Shown here: piece by piece, positions 16,728 to 25,378 of the stretch
Layout of the letters: every line of letters starts with the position of its first letter
Position numbering within the stretch: position 1 is the stretch's first letter
Source of the DNA: Winogradskyella sediminis
Lineage (GTDB): Bacteria > Bacteroidota > Bacteroidia > Flavobacteriales > Flavobacteriaceae
Direction: 5' to 3'
NCBI RefSeq assembly: GCF_003387355.1
Contig: NZ_QUNH01000003.1
Location: forward strand, 186,001-250,000
Length of the DNA: 64,000 nucleotides
The notes under the pieces: generated by a model
The model's database searches: none
What the model saw: only the letters and a program-made list of their open reading frames with translations
What the model was told of the DNA's origin: nothing
Made by a program: the position numbers and the translations under genes

Positions 16728-19388
16728 ATGATAGAAGAGCACGACGAGTTGTTAAACGAGGACGATGGTAGCCAAGAAACCATTACCAAGGTTACCGGAA
16801 TGTATAAAGAATGGTTCTTAGATTATGCATCCTACGTAATTTTAGAACGTGCAGTACCTGCGATTGAAGATGGTTTTAAGCCTGTGCAGCGTCGTATAAT
16901 GCACTCCATGAAAGACTTAGATGATGGTCGCTATAATAAAGTAGCGAATATTGTAGGGCATACCATGCAATATCATCCTCATGGAGATGCAAGTATTGCA
17001 GATGCCATGGTTCAGATAGGGCAAAAAGACTTGTTAATAGATACTCAGGGGAACTGGGGAAATATATTAACAGGTGATCGCGCGGCAGCTTCTCGTTATA
17101 TTGAAGCACGACTGTCTAAGTTTGCTTTAGATGTGGTGTATAATCCAAAGATTACAGAATGGCAGGCATCTTACGATGGACGACGAAAAGAACCTATTAA
17201 CTTGCCAGTTATGTTTCCTTTATTACTGGCTCAAGGAGGTGAAGGTATTGCAGTAGGATTGTCTACAAAAATTTTGCCTCATAATTTTATTGAGTTGATA
17301 GATGCTTCCGTGAAGCACTTAAAAGGCAAGCGCTTTACGCTATTACCAGATTTTCCAACCGCTGGTATTGCGGACTTTACAAACTACAATGATGGTATGC
17401 GTGGTGGTAAAGTAAGAGTGAGAGCTTTAATTTCTCAACGTGATAAGAATACTTTAAAAATTACTGAAATCCCTTATGGTACTACGACATCGTCACTTAT
17501 AGACTCTATACTTAAGGCGAATGACAAGGGAAAAATAAAAATTAAAAAAATTGAGGATAATACAGCTGCTGAAGTTGAAATTTTAATTCATCTTCCGTCA
17601 GGTTTATCTCCGGATAAAACAATTGATGCGCTTTATGCATTTACAAGTTGTGAATCTTCTATTTCTCCATTAGGCTGTGTTATTGAAGATAACAAACCTT
17701 ATTTTGTAGGGGTTAGTGAAATGCTACGTCGTTCTACAGATAATACGGTTCAGCTTTTAAAGAGTGAATTAGAAATCCGATTGGCAGAATTTCAAGAGCA
17801 ATGGCATTTTGCTTCACTCGAGCGTATTTTTATTGAAAATAGAATTTATCGCGATATTGAAGAAGAGGAAACTTGGGATGGAGTTATTGCGGCAATCGAC
17901 AAAGGACTTCAGCCACATATTACACATTTAAAACGCGCCATAACAGTTGATGATATTACGCGATTAACAGAAATTAGAATTAAGCGTATTTCTAAATTCG
18001 ACATCGATAAGGCACAGCAAAAGATAGATGCTTTAGAAGATCAAATAGCTGAAGTAAAACATCACTTAGCGAATCTAACTGACTATGCTATAGCATATTT
18101 TGAACGACTAAAAAAAGATTACGGTGAAGGTAAAGAACGTAAAACAGAAATCAGAATCTTTGATGATGTTGATGCGACAAAAGTGGTTATAAGGAATACA
18201 AAACTCTATGTAAATAGAGAGGAAGGTTTTATAGGAACTTCTTTAAAACGCGACGAATATGTTTGCGATTGTAGTGATATTGATGACATCATTGTCTTTA
18301 CGAAACAAGGCACCATGATGGTGACCAAAGTAGACTCTAAAACCTTTATTGGTAAGAATATTATTCATGTGGCTGTGTTTAAGAAAAAAGACAAGCGTAC
18401 CATTTACAATATGATTTATCGCGATGGTAAAGGTGGGCCATCGTATGTAAAACGATTTGCTGTAACTAGTATGACACGAGACCGGGAGTACGATTTAACC
18501 AATGGTAATAAAGGGTCTATGTTATGGTATTTCTCTGCAAATCCGAACGGAGAAGCAGAAGTTGTGACGATTATGCTTAGACAAGTTGGTAGTATCAAGA
18601 AGCTTAAATGGGACTTAGATTTTGCAGATGTCTTGATAAAGGGCAGAACCTCAAAAGGAAATCGAGTTACTAAATACGCCATTAAACGTGTGGAACTTAA
18701 AGAAAAAGGAGTGTCAACTTTAAAACCGCGTAAGATTTGGTTTGACGATACTGTTCAGCGTTTAAACGTCGATGGTAGAGGTGAGTTGATTGGTGAGTTT
18801 AGAGGAGAAGATCGACTCCTTGTCATTAATCAATCGGGAATTGTAAAAACAATTATACCAGAATTAACAACCCATTTTGATAGTGACATGATTGTCTTAG
18901 AAAAGTGGGTCCCTAAAAAGCCTATCTCTGCTATTTACTTTGATGGAGAAAAAGAGCGCTATTATGTGAAGCGTTTTGTTATTGAGCACGAGGGGAAGGA
19001 GGAGAGTTTTATTTCCGATCATCAAGATTCGCAGCTAGAGATTGTGTCTACAGACTGGAGGCCTATGGCTGAAGTAGAATTCACAAAAGAACGTGGTAAA
19101 GATCGCAAACCAAACATGGAGGTTAATCTTGAAGAATTTATTTCGGTAAAGGGGATTAATGCTCTTGGAAATCAACTTACTAAAGATAAAGTGAATCAGA
19201 TTAATATAATGGATCCTTTGCCTTATGAAGCACCAGAAGAAGTGCATGCTGATGAGTTGGAGGTAGTTGATGAAGTAACGATTCCTTCTGCAACTTCAGA
19301 AGGAGAAGCTCAGTCTAATAACTCGTCTAAAAGTGATGGTGAGGATGATTCTGAAACCGATGGTCAAGGTCAGGTAACACTCTTTTAA
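16728..19388 (+). CDS. parC: DNA topoisomerase IV subunit A (ParC)
   Basis: Breakage-reunion subunit of topoisomerase IV. The winged-helix/tower core starts at LDYASYVILERAVPAIEDGF, with the quinolone-resistance region around PHGDASIADAMV and the catalytic Tyr124 after Arg123 in AAASRYIEARLSKFA. A coiled coil lies near 425-455. The C-terminal half (about 480-800) is a degenerate beta-pinwheel without a clear GyrA-box, as expected for ParC. The last 60 residues are an acidic, Ser/Glu/Asp-rich tail ending in GQGQVTLF. At 886 residues it is longer than Escherichia coli ParC. Transcribed with parE and the small membrane protein gene. Confidence 0.95.
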   Translation: MIEEHDELLNEDDGSQETITKVTGMYKEWFLDYASYVILERAVPAIEDGFKPVQRRIMHSMKDLDDGRYNKVANIVGHTMQYHPHGDASIADAMVQIGQKDLLIDTQGNWGNILTGDRAAASRYIEARLSKFALDVVYNPKITEWQASYDGRRKEPINLPVMFPLLLAQGGEGIAVGLSTKILPHNFIELIDASVKHLKGKRFTLLPDFPTAGIADFTNYNDGMRGGKVRVRALISQRDKNTLKITEIPYGTTTSSLIDSILKANDKGKIKIKKIEDNTAAEVEILIHLPSGLSPDKTIDALYAFTSCESSISPLGCVIEDNKPYFVGVSEMLRRSTDNTVQLLKSELEIRLAEFQEQWHFASLERIFIENRIYRDIEEEETWDGVIAAIDKGLQPHITHLKRAITVDDITRLTEIRIKRISKFDIDKAQQKIDALEDQIAEVKHHLANLTDYAIAYFERLKKDYGEGKERKTEIRIFDDVDATKVVIRNTKLYVNREEGFIGTSLKRDEYVCDCSDIDDIIVFTKQGTMMVTKVDSKTFIGKNIIHVAVFKKKDKRTIYNMIYRDGKGGPSYVKRFAVTSMTRDREYDLTNGNKGSMLWYFSANPNGEAEVVTIMLRQVGSIKKLKWDLDFADVLIKGRTSKGNRVTKYAIKRVELKEKGVSTLKPRKIWFDDTVQRLNVDGRGELIGEFRGEDRLLVINQSGIVKTIIPELTTHFDSDMIVLEKWVPKKPISAIYFDGEKERYYVKRFVIEHEGKEESFISDHQDSQLEIVSTDWRPMAEVEFTKERGKDRKPNMEVNLEEFISVKGINALGNQLTKDKVNQINIMDPLPYEAPEEVHADELEVVDEVTIPSATSEGEAQSNNSSKSDGEDDSETDGQGQVTLF

Positions 19389-19413
19389 AAAATTGTTTTG
19401 AGCTGTATATAAG

Positions 19414-19447
19414 CTGTATAATACTCTTTGTGTTGTGCAGTTTTTTT
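19414..19447 (+). terminator. Rho-independent terminator after parC
   Basis: An 11-pair stem (19414-19424 with 19430-19440, several G-U pairs), 5-base loop and seven T to 19447. Confidence 0.75.
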
Positions 19448-19524
19448 GTTTGTCTTAACTTGGACGACTTGGTTTTCTTGATATGAGGAAGTAAGTTTTG
19501 TTTTAAATGCTATTTGGAAAACAT

Positions 19525-19911
19525 CTAATCAACTTTAGTTGCTACGCCTTTTTCTACCCGAGAAGGTCTGTTTGGGCGTTTTAAGGCCAATTTGTATTCA
19601 AAAGTATAGGAATTGTCCGTTGTGGATAAAATCTTCATGTGAATAGCTTCTTTTTCCGAATTGCTGGTTGGGTGTAGTTTTTTTAATATAAACTCACAAT
19701 CGTTAATCCAGCGAATGGACGAAGAGTCTGCTTTTTCTTCGTGATAATCTATGTTGTAGTCTTCTGTACGTTTAAATCGTGAGGTGTGTTCCTTACCATT
19801 TATAACATAAGAAAACTCAAAAGTTCCTGTTTTAAAGTCTGAACAATCGCGTTCTATAGAGTAGCAGCTAGTAAGTAATATTAATAACAATAGAGAGAGC
19901 AAAAACTTCAT
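19525..19911 (-). CDS. Small lipoprotein of unknown function
   Basis: Lipoprotein of 128 residues: short basic start, hydrophobic leader and lipobox LTSC with Cys16 as the modified residue. The mature part has a run of beta-strand-like segments, FKTGTFEFSYVINGKEHTS and SSIRWINDCEFILKKL, with a second conserved-looking cysteine in NDCEF that could pair with Cys in RDCSDF. Relatives sit near parC in other Flavobacteriia and, from memory, are sometimes named after topoisomerase IV, for which nothing in this sequence gives a reason. It follows the XRE gene by 41 bases on the same strand and is probably co-transcribed with it. Confidence 0.7.
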   Translation of the reverse strand: MKFLLSLLLLILLTSCYSIERDCSDFKTGTFEFSYVINGKEHTSRFKRTEDYNIDYHEEKADSSSIRWINDCEFILKKLHPTSNSEKEAIHMKILSTTDNSYTFEYKLALKRPNRPSRVEKGVATKVD

Positions 19912-19952
19912 AAAAATCCTTTTTGCAAAGGTAATGAATAGTGTATTTAATA

Positions 19953-20339
19953 CTAAGGCTTGTAGCTTTTAAATGTTCCGTTTTTGTAAAAGATTACAAT
20001 TTTGTCTATTTCTTGATCTGAGTCAGAATGTGAAGCGATATTTAAATCTGGTTGTGGAGGTGTCGTTTTAGTTTCTGTTGTATTTGAAAGTGGAGATTCT
20101 GAAATTTTAGGCTTACTCGGAAAATCACCTTTACCATTCATTAGCCAATATAATTCTACTTCAGGATAGGTGGAAAGTACCTTCATAACAAAGTCTAGAC
20201 TTGGCTTGTTTCTGCCACTTAAAATATGTGAAATACTAGAGCGTTGTACACCAATTTTTTCTGCAAAACTAGAGGCAGATTCACTGTAGTAATCTATGAT
20301 TTTTTGTAAACGTTTTGTGAAATCGACGGAGTTTATCAT
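19953..20339 (-). CDS. XRE-type helix-turn-helix transcriptional regulator
   Basis: DNA-binding protein of 128 residues. The HTH_3/Cro-C1 fold occupies residues 6-65, with the helix-turn-helix SSFAEKIGVQRSSISHILSG and the downstream NKPSLDFVMKVLSTYPEVEL, followed by WLMNGKGDF, typical of Bacteroidota repressors of this type. A Pro/Thr/Ser-rich linker (about 76-100) leads to a short C-terminal piece, IDKIVIFYKNGTFKSY. It is divergent from the M14 peptidase gene. A TACATTTG -7 element inside a 15-base dyad site lies about 30 bases upstream of its start, indicating likely autoregulation. Confidence 0.9.
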   Translation of the reverse strand: MINSVDFTKRLQKIIDYYSESASSFAEKIGVQRSSISHILSGRNKPSLDFVMKVLSTYPEVELYWLMNGKGDFPSKPKISESPLSNTTETKTTPPQPDLNIASHSDSDQEIDKIVIFYKNGTFKSYKP

Positions 20340-20366
20340 TGTAAACTTTAGTTTTGTAAAAGTATT

Positions 20367-20628
20367 GATACAAATGTAAACAATAGTATTTAGGTATGAA
20401 ATGAATTTAACAATTTAATAAAAAAATACATTAAAGTTAATGTTTGATTAAGGGGCTTAATTATCTGAAATTAAGTTAATTGACTAGTAAGCTTAAAGTT
20501 TGTTGAATTATTGTCAATTGAAGTTGTATGAAGGTGTGGAAAGTTTTGAAAAACTGTTTACTTCTGTAACAAAACAATTCTATTTTTCTGTTTACAAATG
20601 TAACAAAGTAAATGATTACATTTGTAAC
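20367..20628. promoter_or_regulatory. Four GTTTAC-n3/4-GTAAC dyad sites between XRE gene and M14 gene
   Basis: Sites of one pattern: 20367-20381 (GATACAAATGTAAAC, inverted), 20556-20570 (GTTTACTTCTGTAAC), 20590-20604 (GTTTACAAATGTAAC) and 20614-20628 (GATTACATTTGTAAC). Core arms TTACA/TGTAA are symmetric. One site overlaps the predicted XRE promoter and another overlaps the predicted peptidase promoter. This 304-base gap holds nothing else I can identify. Binding by the XRE protein is inferred from position and symmetry. Confidence 0.55.
20617..20624 (+). promoter_or_regulatory. -7 element TACATTTG of the M14 peptidase gene
   Basis: Exact TAnnTTTG match 20 bases before the start codon, lying inside the third right-hand dyad site. 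The mirrored element for the XRE gene is at 20378 down to 20371 on the opposite strand. Confidence 0.55.
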
Positions 20629-20643
20629 CAATAATTTAATCAT

Positions 20644-21786
20644 ATGAATTTAGAGCTTTTAAACCGTCTCTTTTTAGAGGTTAAAACACCAGAACTTTAT
20701 GGTCGGTATATTACCAATTCTGACATAGAAAAATGTTTCGACTATTTGTCTAAACCTAAAATTTCTACTGTAGGGTTTTCTGTTGAAAAACGACCAATTT
20801 ATCATTTAGAATTTGGTAATGGACCTATAAAAATTTTATTATGGTCACAAATGCATGGCAACGAATCGACATCTACAAAAGCGCTTTTTGATTGTTTTCG
20901 ACTTTTTGAAACAGAAGAAGAACTTGGCAGACAAATTTTAGAAAAATGTACGTTAGTGGTCATTCCTATTTTAAATCCTGATGGTGCTGAACGTTATACA
21001 CGTGTAAACGCTAATGAAGTGGATTTAAATAGAGATGCACAAGCCTTATCTCAGCCAGAAAGCCAAGTATTACGTCAGGTGTATAACGATTTTCAACCCG
21101 ATTACTGTTTTAATCTTCATGGTCAGCGTACCATTTTTAGCGCAGGAGATACTAATAAAGTAGCTGCACTATCGTTTTTGTCTCCGGCACAAGATGAAGA
21201 ACGTCAGTTAACGCGTAATAGAAAAGAAGCAATGGCTATTATTTCAGAAATAAACGCCTTTTTACAATCCGAGATTCCAAATGGTATAGGGCGTTATGAT
21301 GATGGTTTTAATTTCAATTGTGTGGGAGATACGTTTCAAAGCTTTGGAGTTCCGACGGTGTTGTATGAGTCCGGACACTATAAAACTGATTATAATAGGG
21401 AAGAGGTGCGTCGTTTAACTTATATAGCTATTCTAAAAGGAATTGAAACTATAATGAATGGAGTTGAGATGGCGCGGTATAAGAACTATTTTAATATTCC
21501 AGAAAATGCGAAATGCTTTTACGATGTCATTATCCGAAATGCTAAAAGTTATTGTAATGACGCTCTGATAGATATAGCTATTCAGTATAAAGAAGTTTTA
21601 AAGGATGGTAAACTTGAATTTATACCTACAGTTACGGAAATTTCTGAGCTAAATGACAAATATGGTCATAAAGAAATAGAAGCCAATGGTTTTTTAGTAA
21701 CAACAGAGGATAATTTGGACTTAAATATAGGCTTCGAAATCGATTTCGTAATGTTAAAAAAAGAAAGAATATCATTAAAACCTTAA
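20644..21786 (+). CDS. M14 family zinc carboxypeptidase, cytoplasmic
   Basis: Metallocarboxypeptidase-fold enzyme of 380 residues. Zinc ligands are His71 and Glu74 (MHGNES) and His159 (FNLHGQR); the substrate-binding Asn-Arg pair is in VDLNRDAQ, and the catalytic Glu242 in YESGHY. No signal peptide is present, so it should act in the cytoplasm, possibly on peptides, amino-acid conjugates or cell-wall peptides taken up. A C-terminal domain of about 110 residues without recognisable motifs follows. It is divergent from the XRE regulator and 74 bases before an Lrp/AsnC gene, suggesting control linked to amino-acid or peptide supply. Confidence 0.88.
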   Translation: MNLELLNRLFLEVKTPELYGRYITNSDIEKCFDYLSKPKISTVGFSVEKRPIYHLEFGNGPIKILLWSQMHGNESTSTKALFDCFRLFETEEELGRQILEKCTLVVIPILNPDGAERYTRVNANEVDLNRDAQALSQPESQVLRQVYNDFQPDYCFNLHGQRTIFSAGDTNKVAALSFLSPAQDEERQLTRNRKEAMAIISEINAFLQSEIPNGIGRYDDGFNFNCVGDTFQSFGVPTVLYESGHYKTDYNREEVRRLTYIAILKGIETIMNGVEMARYKNYFNIPENAKCFYDVIIRNAKSYCNDALIDIAIQYKEVLKDGKLEFIPTVTEISELNDKYGHKEIEANGFLVTTEDNLDLNIGFEIDFVMLKKERISLKP

Positions 21787-21827
21787 AATTATTCAATTTT
21801 AATGCAGATTTGTTAATGTAAATGTTT

Positions 21828-21835
21828 TATTTTTG
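21828..21835 (+). promoter_or_regulatory. -7 element TATTTTTG of the Lrp/AsnC gene
   Basis: Matches TAnnTTTG, 26 bases before the start. A TTTG at 21809-21812 is only 15 bases upstream, so the -33 box is imperfect. Confidence 0.45.
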
Positions 21836-21860
21836 CATTTAGTTTAAAGATTTTATAAGT

Positions 21861-22340
21861 ATGGCAAAGTTTAAATTAGATGAAGTTGATCACCAAATTC
21901 TAGATATGTTGATCGATAATACGCGTATTCCGTTTACAGATATTGCAAAAAAATTGTTGATTTCTGCAGGTACAGTTCATGTACGTGTTAAAAAGATGGA
22001 AGAAGCAGGTATTATAATGGGTTCATCTTTAACATTAGATTACCAAAAGCTAGATTATTCATTTATAGCTTATGTTGGTGTTTTTCTTCAAAACACATCG
22101 CAAACTAAATTTGTTTTAGAGCGAATTTCAGATATTCCTTATGTGACGGTAGCGCATATAACTACAGGAAAATTTAATATTTTCTGTAAAATTAGAGCAA
22201 AAGATACCATGCACGCTAAGGATATTATTTTTATGTTAGATGATATTGACGGAGTGTATAGAACTGAAACTATGATTTCGTTAGAGGAAAGTCTTAATGA
22301 TAAAAAACGTTTGATGCATACCATTTTTAATGAATTGTAA
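21861..22340 (+). CDS. Lrp/AsnC family transcriptional regulator
   Basis: Feast/famine regulator of 159 residues. An N-terminal AsnC-type HTH (residues 6-55, LDEVDHQILDMLIDNTRIPF then ISAGTVHVRVKKMEEAGII) is joined to an RAM/ACT-like ligand and oligomerisation domain (about 70-145) with FIAYVGVFLQ and VTVAHITTGKFNIFCKIRAK. Length and layout are standard. Own -7 element upstream and a terminator behind it, so it is probably monocistronic. The ligand is likely an amino acid, not identifiable here. Confidence 0.93.
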   Translation: MAKFKLDEVDHQILDMLIDNTRIPFTDIAKKLLISAGTVHVRVKKMEEAGIIMGSSLTLDYQKLDYSFIAYVGVFLQNTSQTKFVLERISDIPYVTVAHITTGKFNIFCKIRAKDTMHAKDIIFMLDDIDGVYRTETMISLEESLNDKKRLMHTIFNEL

Positions 22341-22361
22341 TCAAAATTAAATATATAAACC

Positions 22362-22394
22362 AAGCCCTGAGTTATTTTAATTTGGGGCTTTTTT
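22362..22394 (+). terminator. Rho-independent terminator after Lrp/AsnC gene
   Basis: AAGCCC (22362-22367) pairs with GGGCTT (22385-22390), followed by T residues to 22394; the loop is long (17 bases). Confidence 0.6.
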
Positions 22395-22406
22395 AATTTA
22401 TAGCTT

Positions 22407-22922
22407 ATGAGTTTGAGTCTTATTTCGAAATCTGAGTATAATGTTTTTTATCAACCTTATATAGATGCAGTAAAAGATGTAGGTCTTTTAGAAGGGTTGA
22501 AGCTAAGTGGAGAGGCTGTGAATTCATTTTTGTTGTCTATACCTATAGAAAAACATCGTTATGCTTACGCAAAAGGCAAGTGGACAATACATGATGTGTT
22601 GCTGCATATAATTGATACTGAGCGTATATTTGCCTATAGAGCTTTAAGAATTGCTAGAGGAGATAAAACGCCATTAGCAGGTTTTGAGCAAGATGATTAT
22701 GTGATACAAGCTTGTGCTAATAGCCGATCTTTCGAAAGTTTATTAAAGGAGTACAACACTGTGAGGCAAACTACAATAATGTTATTTGAATCCTTTGATG
22801 CAGCGACCTTACTTAATATCGGTGAAGCCTCTGGATTTCCGGTGTCGGTTAGAGCCATTGGTTATATCATCTGTGGACATGAAAAACACCATATAAAGAT
22901 TATTAAAGAGCGCTATCTTTAA
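22407..22922 (+). CDS. DinB family protein
   Basis: Four-helix-bundle protein of 171 residues of the DinB/YfiT superfamily. Metal-site histidines can be seen in the two expected places: HDVLLHIIDTERIFAYRALR in helix 2 and CGHEKHHIKIIKERYL in the last helix. The middle motif TPLAGFEQDDYV is frequent in Bacteroidota members. Family proteins are putative metal-dependent hydrolases or thiol transferases; activity here is unknown. Its 3' end overlaps the end of convergent aroB by four bases. Confidence 0.87.
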   Translation: MSLSLISKSEYNVFYQPYIDAVKDVGLLEGLKLSGEAVNSFLLSIPIEKHRYAYAKGKWTIHDVLLHIIDTERIFAYRALRIARGDKTPLAGFEQDDYVIQACANSRSFESLLKEYNTVRQTTIMLFESFDAATLLNIGEASGFPVSVRAIGYIICGHEKHHIKIIKERYL

Positions 22923-23989
22923 CGCGCATAATAATCGAATGCTTCAAATATTAACGCATTGCTAACAACACAGTCTAGCTTTGGTTTGCCAATAGCTTCT
23001 AATAGTACAAATTTTACAACACCATGACTGTTCTTTTTATCATATTTGAGTAATTCGATAATATGTTCTTGGTCTGCTTTGGTAATTGTAACTTTAGAAA
23101 ATGTTTTTAAAATACCATTTGTTATCGTTTCTAAGTGGTTTTGACTTAATCCACACATCTTAGTAGATAGATAGGTTTCTAAAATCATGCCTATGGCAAT
23201 AGCTTCTCCATGGAGTAGTGGTGTTTTGTCGGCATTTTCTAAGAAATAACTTTCAATAGCATGACCCAATGTGTGTCCGAAATTCAATATTTTCCTAAGT
23301 CCTTTTTCGGTTGGGTCGGATGTTACAACTTTATTTTTAATATCAATAGAATCGTAAATAAGACGATCTAAGTCTGAAATATCTAAATTTTCGAGATGTG
23401 TTAGAGTATTCCAATACGATTCGTCATAAATTAGACCATGTTTAAGCATTTCAGCAAATCCCGATACCATTTCATTTTGAGGGAGTGAATCAAGAAAAGA
23501 AGTATCTACACCAACCATTTCTCCTTCATTAATAACACCAACCTGGTTTTTTAAAGTACCTAAATCAACACCTGTTTTACCTCCAACGGATGCATCGACC
23601 ATAGCTAATAAACTTGTTGGAATATTTATATATGAAATGCCACGCATATAAGTACTCGCCACAAAACCACCTAAATCCGTAACAACGCCACCACCTAAAT
23701 TGATTAATAAACTTTTGCGATCAGCATTATATTCAGAGAGCGCTTCCCATACTCCAGTACAAATATCAATAGATTTATGTTCTTCGCCATTTGGCATTTC
23801 CATCACCTCAACGGCAATTTCACCAGATTCTACACGCTGAAGAAACTTTGGTAAACAATAATCGTGCGTATTAGAGTCTACAAGAACAAAGATCTTAGAC
23901 GGTTGAACTGTTTTTATATAATCATTTAGTGCTGTGTAAACCTCAGAGTTAAAGTAGACTACAGCGTTTTTTGTTGAAATAGAGTCCAT
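22919..23989 (-). CDS. aroB: 3-dehydroquinate synthase
   Basis: Second enzyme of the shikimate pathway, converting DAHP to 3-dehydroquinate using NAD and a divalent metal. Family motifs run in order: NGEEHKSI, GGGVVTDLGGFVASTYMRG with NIPTSLLAMVDASVGGKTGV, the metal-ligand region EMLKHGLI, NFGHTLGHAIE, and HGEAIAIGM. About 356 residues is normal. The start is the ATG at 23989; a TTG at 24007 would add six residues ahead of MDSIST. Divergent from proline dehydrogenase and convergent with the DinB-like gene. Confidence 0.95.
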   Translation of the reverse strand: MDSISTKNAVVYFNSEVYTALNDYIKTVQPSKIFVLVDSNTHDYCLPKFLQRVESGEIAVEVMEMPNGEEHKSIDICTGVWEALSEYNADRKSLLINLGGGVVTDLGGFVASTYMRGISYINIPTSLLAMVDASVGGKTGVDLGTLKNQVGVINEGEMVGVDTSFLDSLPQNEMVSGFAEMLKHGLIYDESYWNTLTHLENLDISDLDRLIYDSIDIKNKVVTSDPTEKGLRKILNFGHTLGHAIESYFLENADKTPLLHGEAIAIGMILETYLSTKMCGLSQNHLETITNGILKTFSKVTITKADQEHIIELLKYDKKNSHGVVKFVLLEAIGKPKLDCVVSNALIFEAFDYYAR

Positions 23990-24060
23990 ATTAAAAATTG
24001 TGTGCAAAATATGACGTGAAAATACTTCCTTTTTAGAAAAAAATGTAAGACTATAATAAA

Positions 24061-24068
24061 TATATTTG
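24061..24068 (+). promoter_or_regulatory. -7 element TATATTTG of proline dehydrogenase gene
   Basis: Exact TAnnTTTG match, 20 bases before the start codon at 24089. No clear -33 box. Confidence 0.5.
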
Positions 24069-24088
24069 CATTTATATTCTTTTTACTA

Positions 24089-25261
24089 ATGATAAATAGG
24101 TCACTCTTTGAAGATACGAAAACAGCGTTCACCTTAAAATCTGATTCAGAATTAGATCGTGCGTATTTTTTGTTCAAAATGATTTCGTCCGCACCTTTAG
24201 TTCGGATTGGTACAGTAGCTACAAATTTTGCTTTAAAAGCACACTTGCCTGTAGAAAAACTGATTCGAGCTACAGTATTCGATCATTTCTGCGGAGGTGT
24301 AAATGAAGACGATTGCTTGCCTGTAATTGATAGGTTGTATACTGAAGGCGTGAGTTCCGTTTTAGATTACTCTGTGGAGGGGAAAGCAGAAGAAAATCAG
24401 TTTGATAATGCATTAGAAAAAATATTAAAGATTATTCATTTTTGCGATGATAGAGAAGCAATGCCTATTGTTGTTTTTAAGCCTACCGGATTTGGACGGT
24501 TTTTATTATATCAGAAAAAGACAGAAGGAGTTGCATTAACGGAAGAGGAAGAAGCAGAATGGCAAAGAGTTGTTAATCGTTTTGATAAGGTATGTAAACT
24601 AGCAAAAGAAAAAGATGTTGAAGTCTTAATTGATGGTGAAGAAAGTTGGATGCAAGATGCTGCTGACGATTTGGTAGAAGAAATGATGTTTCGTTATAAT
24701 AAAGACGTGACTATAGTTTATAATACATTACAATTATACCGTTGGGATCGTTTAGATTATTTAAAAAGTTTACATGAGCGTGCCAAATCAAAAGGTTTTA
24801 AAATAGGTATGAAGATTGTGCGTGGTGCTTATATGGAAAAAGAGCGGGAAAGAGCTTTAGAAAAGGGCTACGATTCTCCAATATGTGAAAATAAAAAAGC
24901 TACAGATGATAATTTTGATGGTGCTTTAAACTATATATTACAGAATTTAAAAGACATCTCTGTTTTTATTGGAACACATAATGAGTTAAGTTGCTATTTG
25001 GCTATGGAGCTTATGAAAACGCATCATATTTCTAAAGAAGACAACAATGTTTGGTTTGGTCAATTATATGGTATGAGCGATCATATTAGTTTTAATTTGG
25101 CAGCTGAAGGCTATAATGTTGCTAAGTACATACCATTTGGACCGGTAAAAGATGTTATGCCTTATTTAATTAGAAGGGCAGAGGAGAATACTTCAGTGGC
25201 AGGACAAACGAGTCGCGAATTATCACTACTTAAATCAGAACGACGTAGAAGAAAGTTGTGA
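24089..25261 (+). CDS. Proline dehydrogenase (single-domain PRODH)
   Basis: FAD enzyme oxidising L-proline to pyrroline-5-carboxylate and passing electrons to quinone; peripheral to the inner membrane. The TIM-barrel motifs are present: FKPTGFGRFLLY, LIDGEESWMQDAADDLVEEM, NTLQLYRWDRLDYL, MKIVRGAYMEKERERA, GTHNELS and the late FAD/substrate segment YGMSDHISF followed by YIPFGPVKDVMPYLIRRAEE. At 390 residues it lacks the P5C dehydrogenase part of PutA, so the second step must be encoded elsewhere. Own promoter and a strong terminator mark it as a single-gene unit. Confidence 0.95.
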   Translation: MINRSLFEDTKTAFTLKSDSELDRAYFLFKMISSAPLVRIGTVATNFALKAHLPVEKLIRATVFDHFCGGVNEDDCLPVIDRLYTEGVSSVLDYSVEGKAEENQFDNALEKILKIIHFCDDREAMPIVVFKPTGFGRFLLYQKKTEGVALTEEEEAEWQRVVNRFDKVCKLAKEKDVEVLIDGEESWMQDAADDLVEEMMFRYNKDVTIVYNTLQLYRWDRLDYLKSLHERAKSKGFKIGMKIVRGAYMEKERERALEKGYDSPICENKKATDDNFDGALNYILQNLKDISVFIGTHNELSCYLAMELMKTHHISKEDNNVWFGQLYGMSDHISFNLAAEGYNVAKYIPFGPVKDVMPYLIRRAEENTSVAGQTSRELSLLKSERRRRKL

Positions 25262-25321
25262 CCCTTTTTCGGTTGACCTCATTAAGAGAAAAACAATAAT
25301 TTAAGTAATGATTTAGATAAA

Positions 25322-25358
25322 GAATCCACTAAATACTATTTAGTGGATTCTTTTTTTT
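25322..25358 (+). terminator. Strong Rho-independent terminator after proline dehydrogenase gene
   Basis: Perfect 13-pair stem (25322-25334 with 25338-25350), 3-base loop and eight T to 25358. It marks the border with the polysaccharide region, whose first gene runs toward it. Confidence 0.95.
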
Positions 25359-25378
25359 ATGCAATTATAATGATGGTA

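Noticed and set aside
19525..19911. Naming the lipoprotein as a topoisomerase IV component
   Set aside because: It has a lipobox and no topoisomerase motif; only its position next to parC would support the name.
25322..25358. Perfect palindrome as a possible insertion-sequence end
   Set aside because: Stem, short loop and T run are those of a terminator, and no transposase or target duplication is near.
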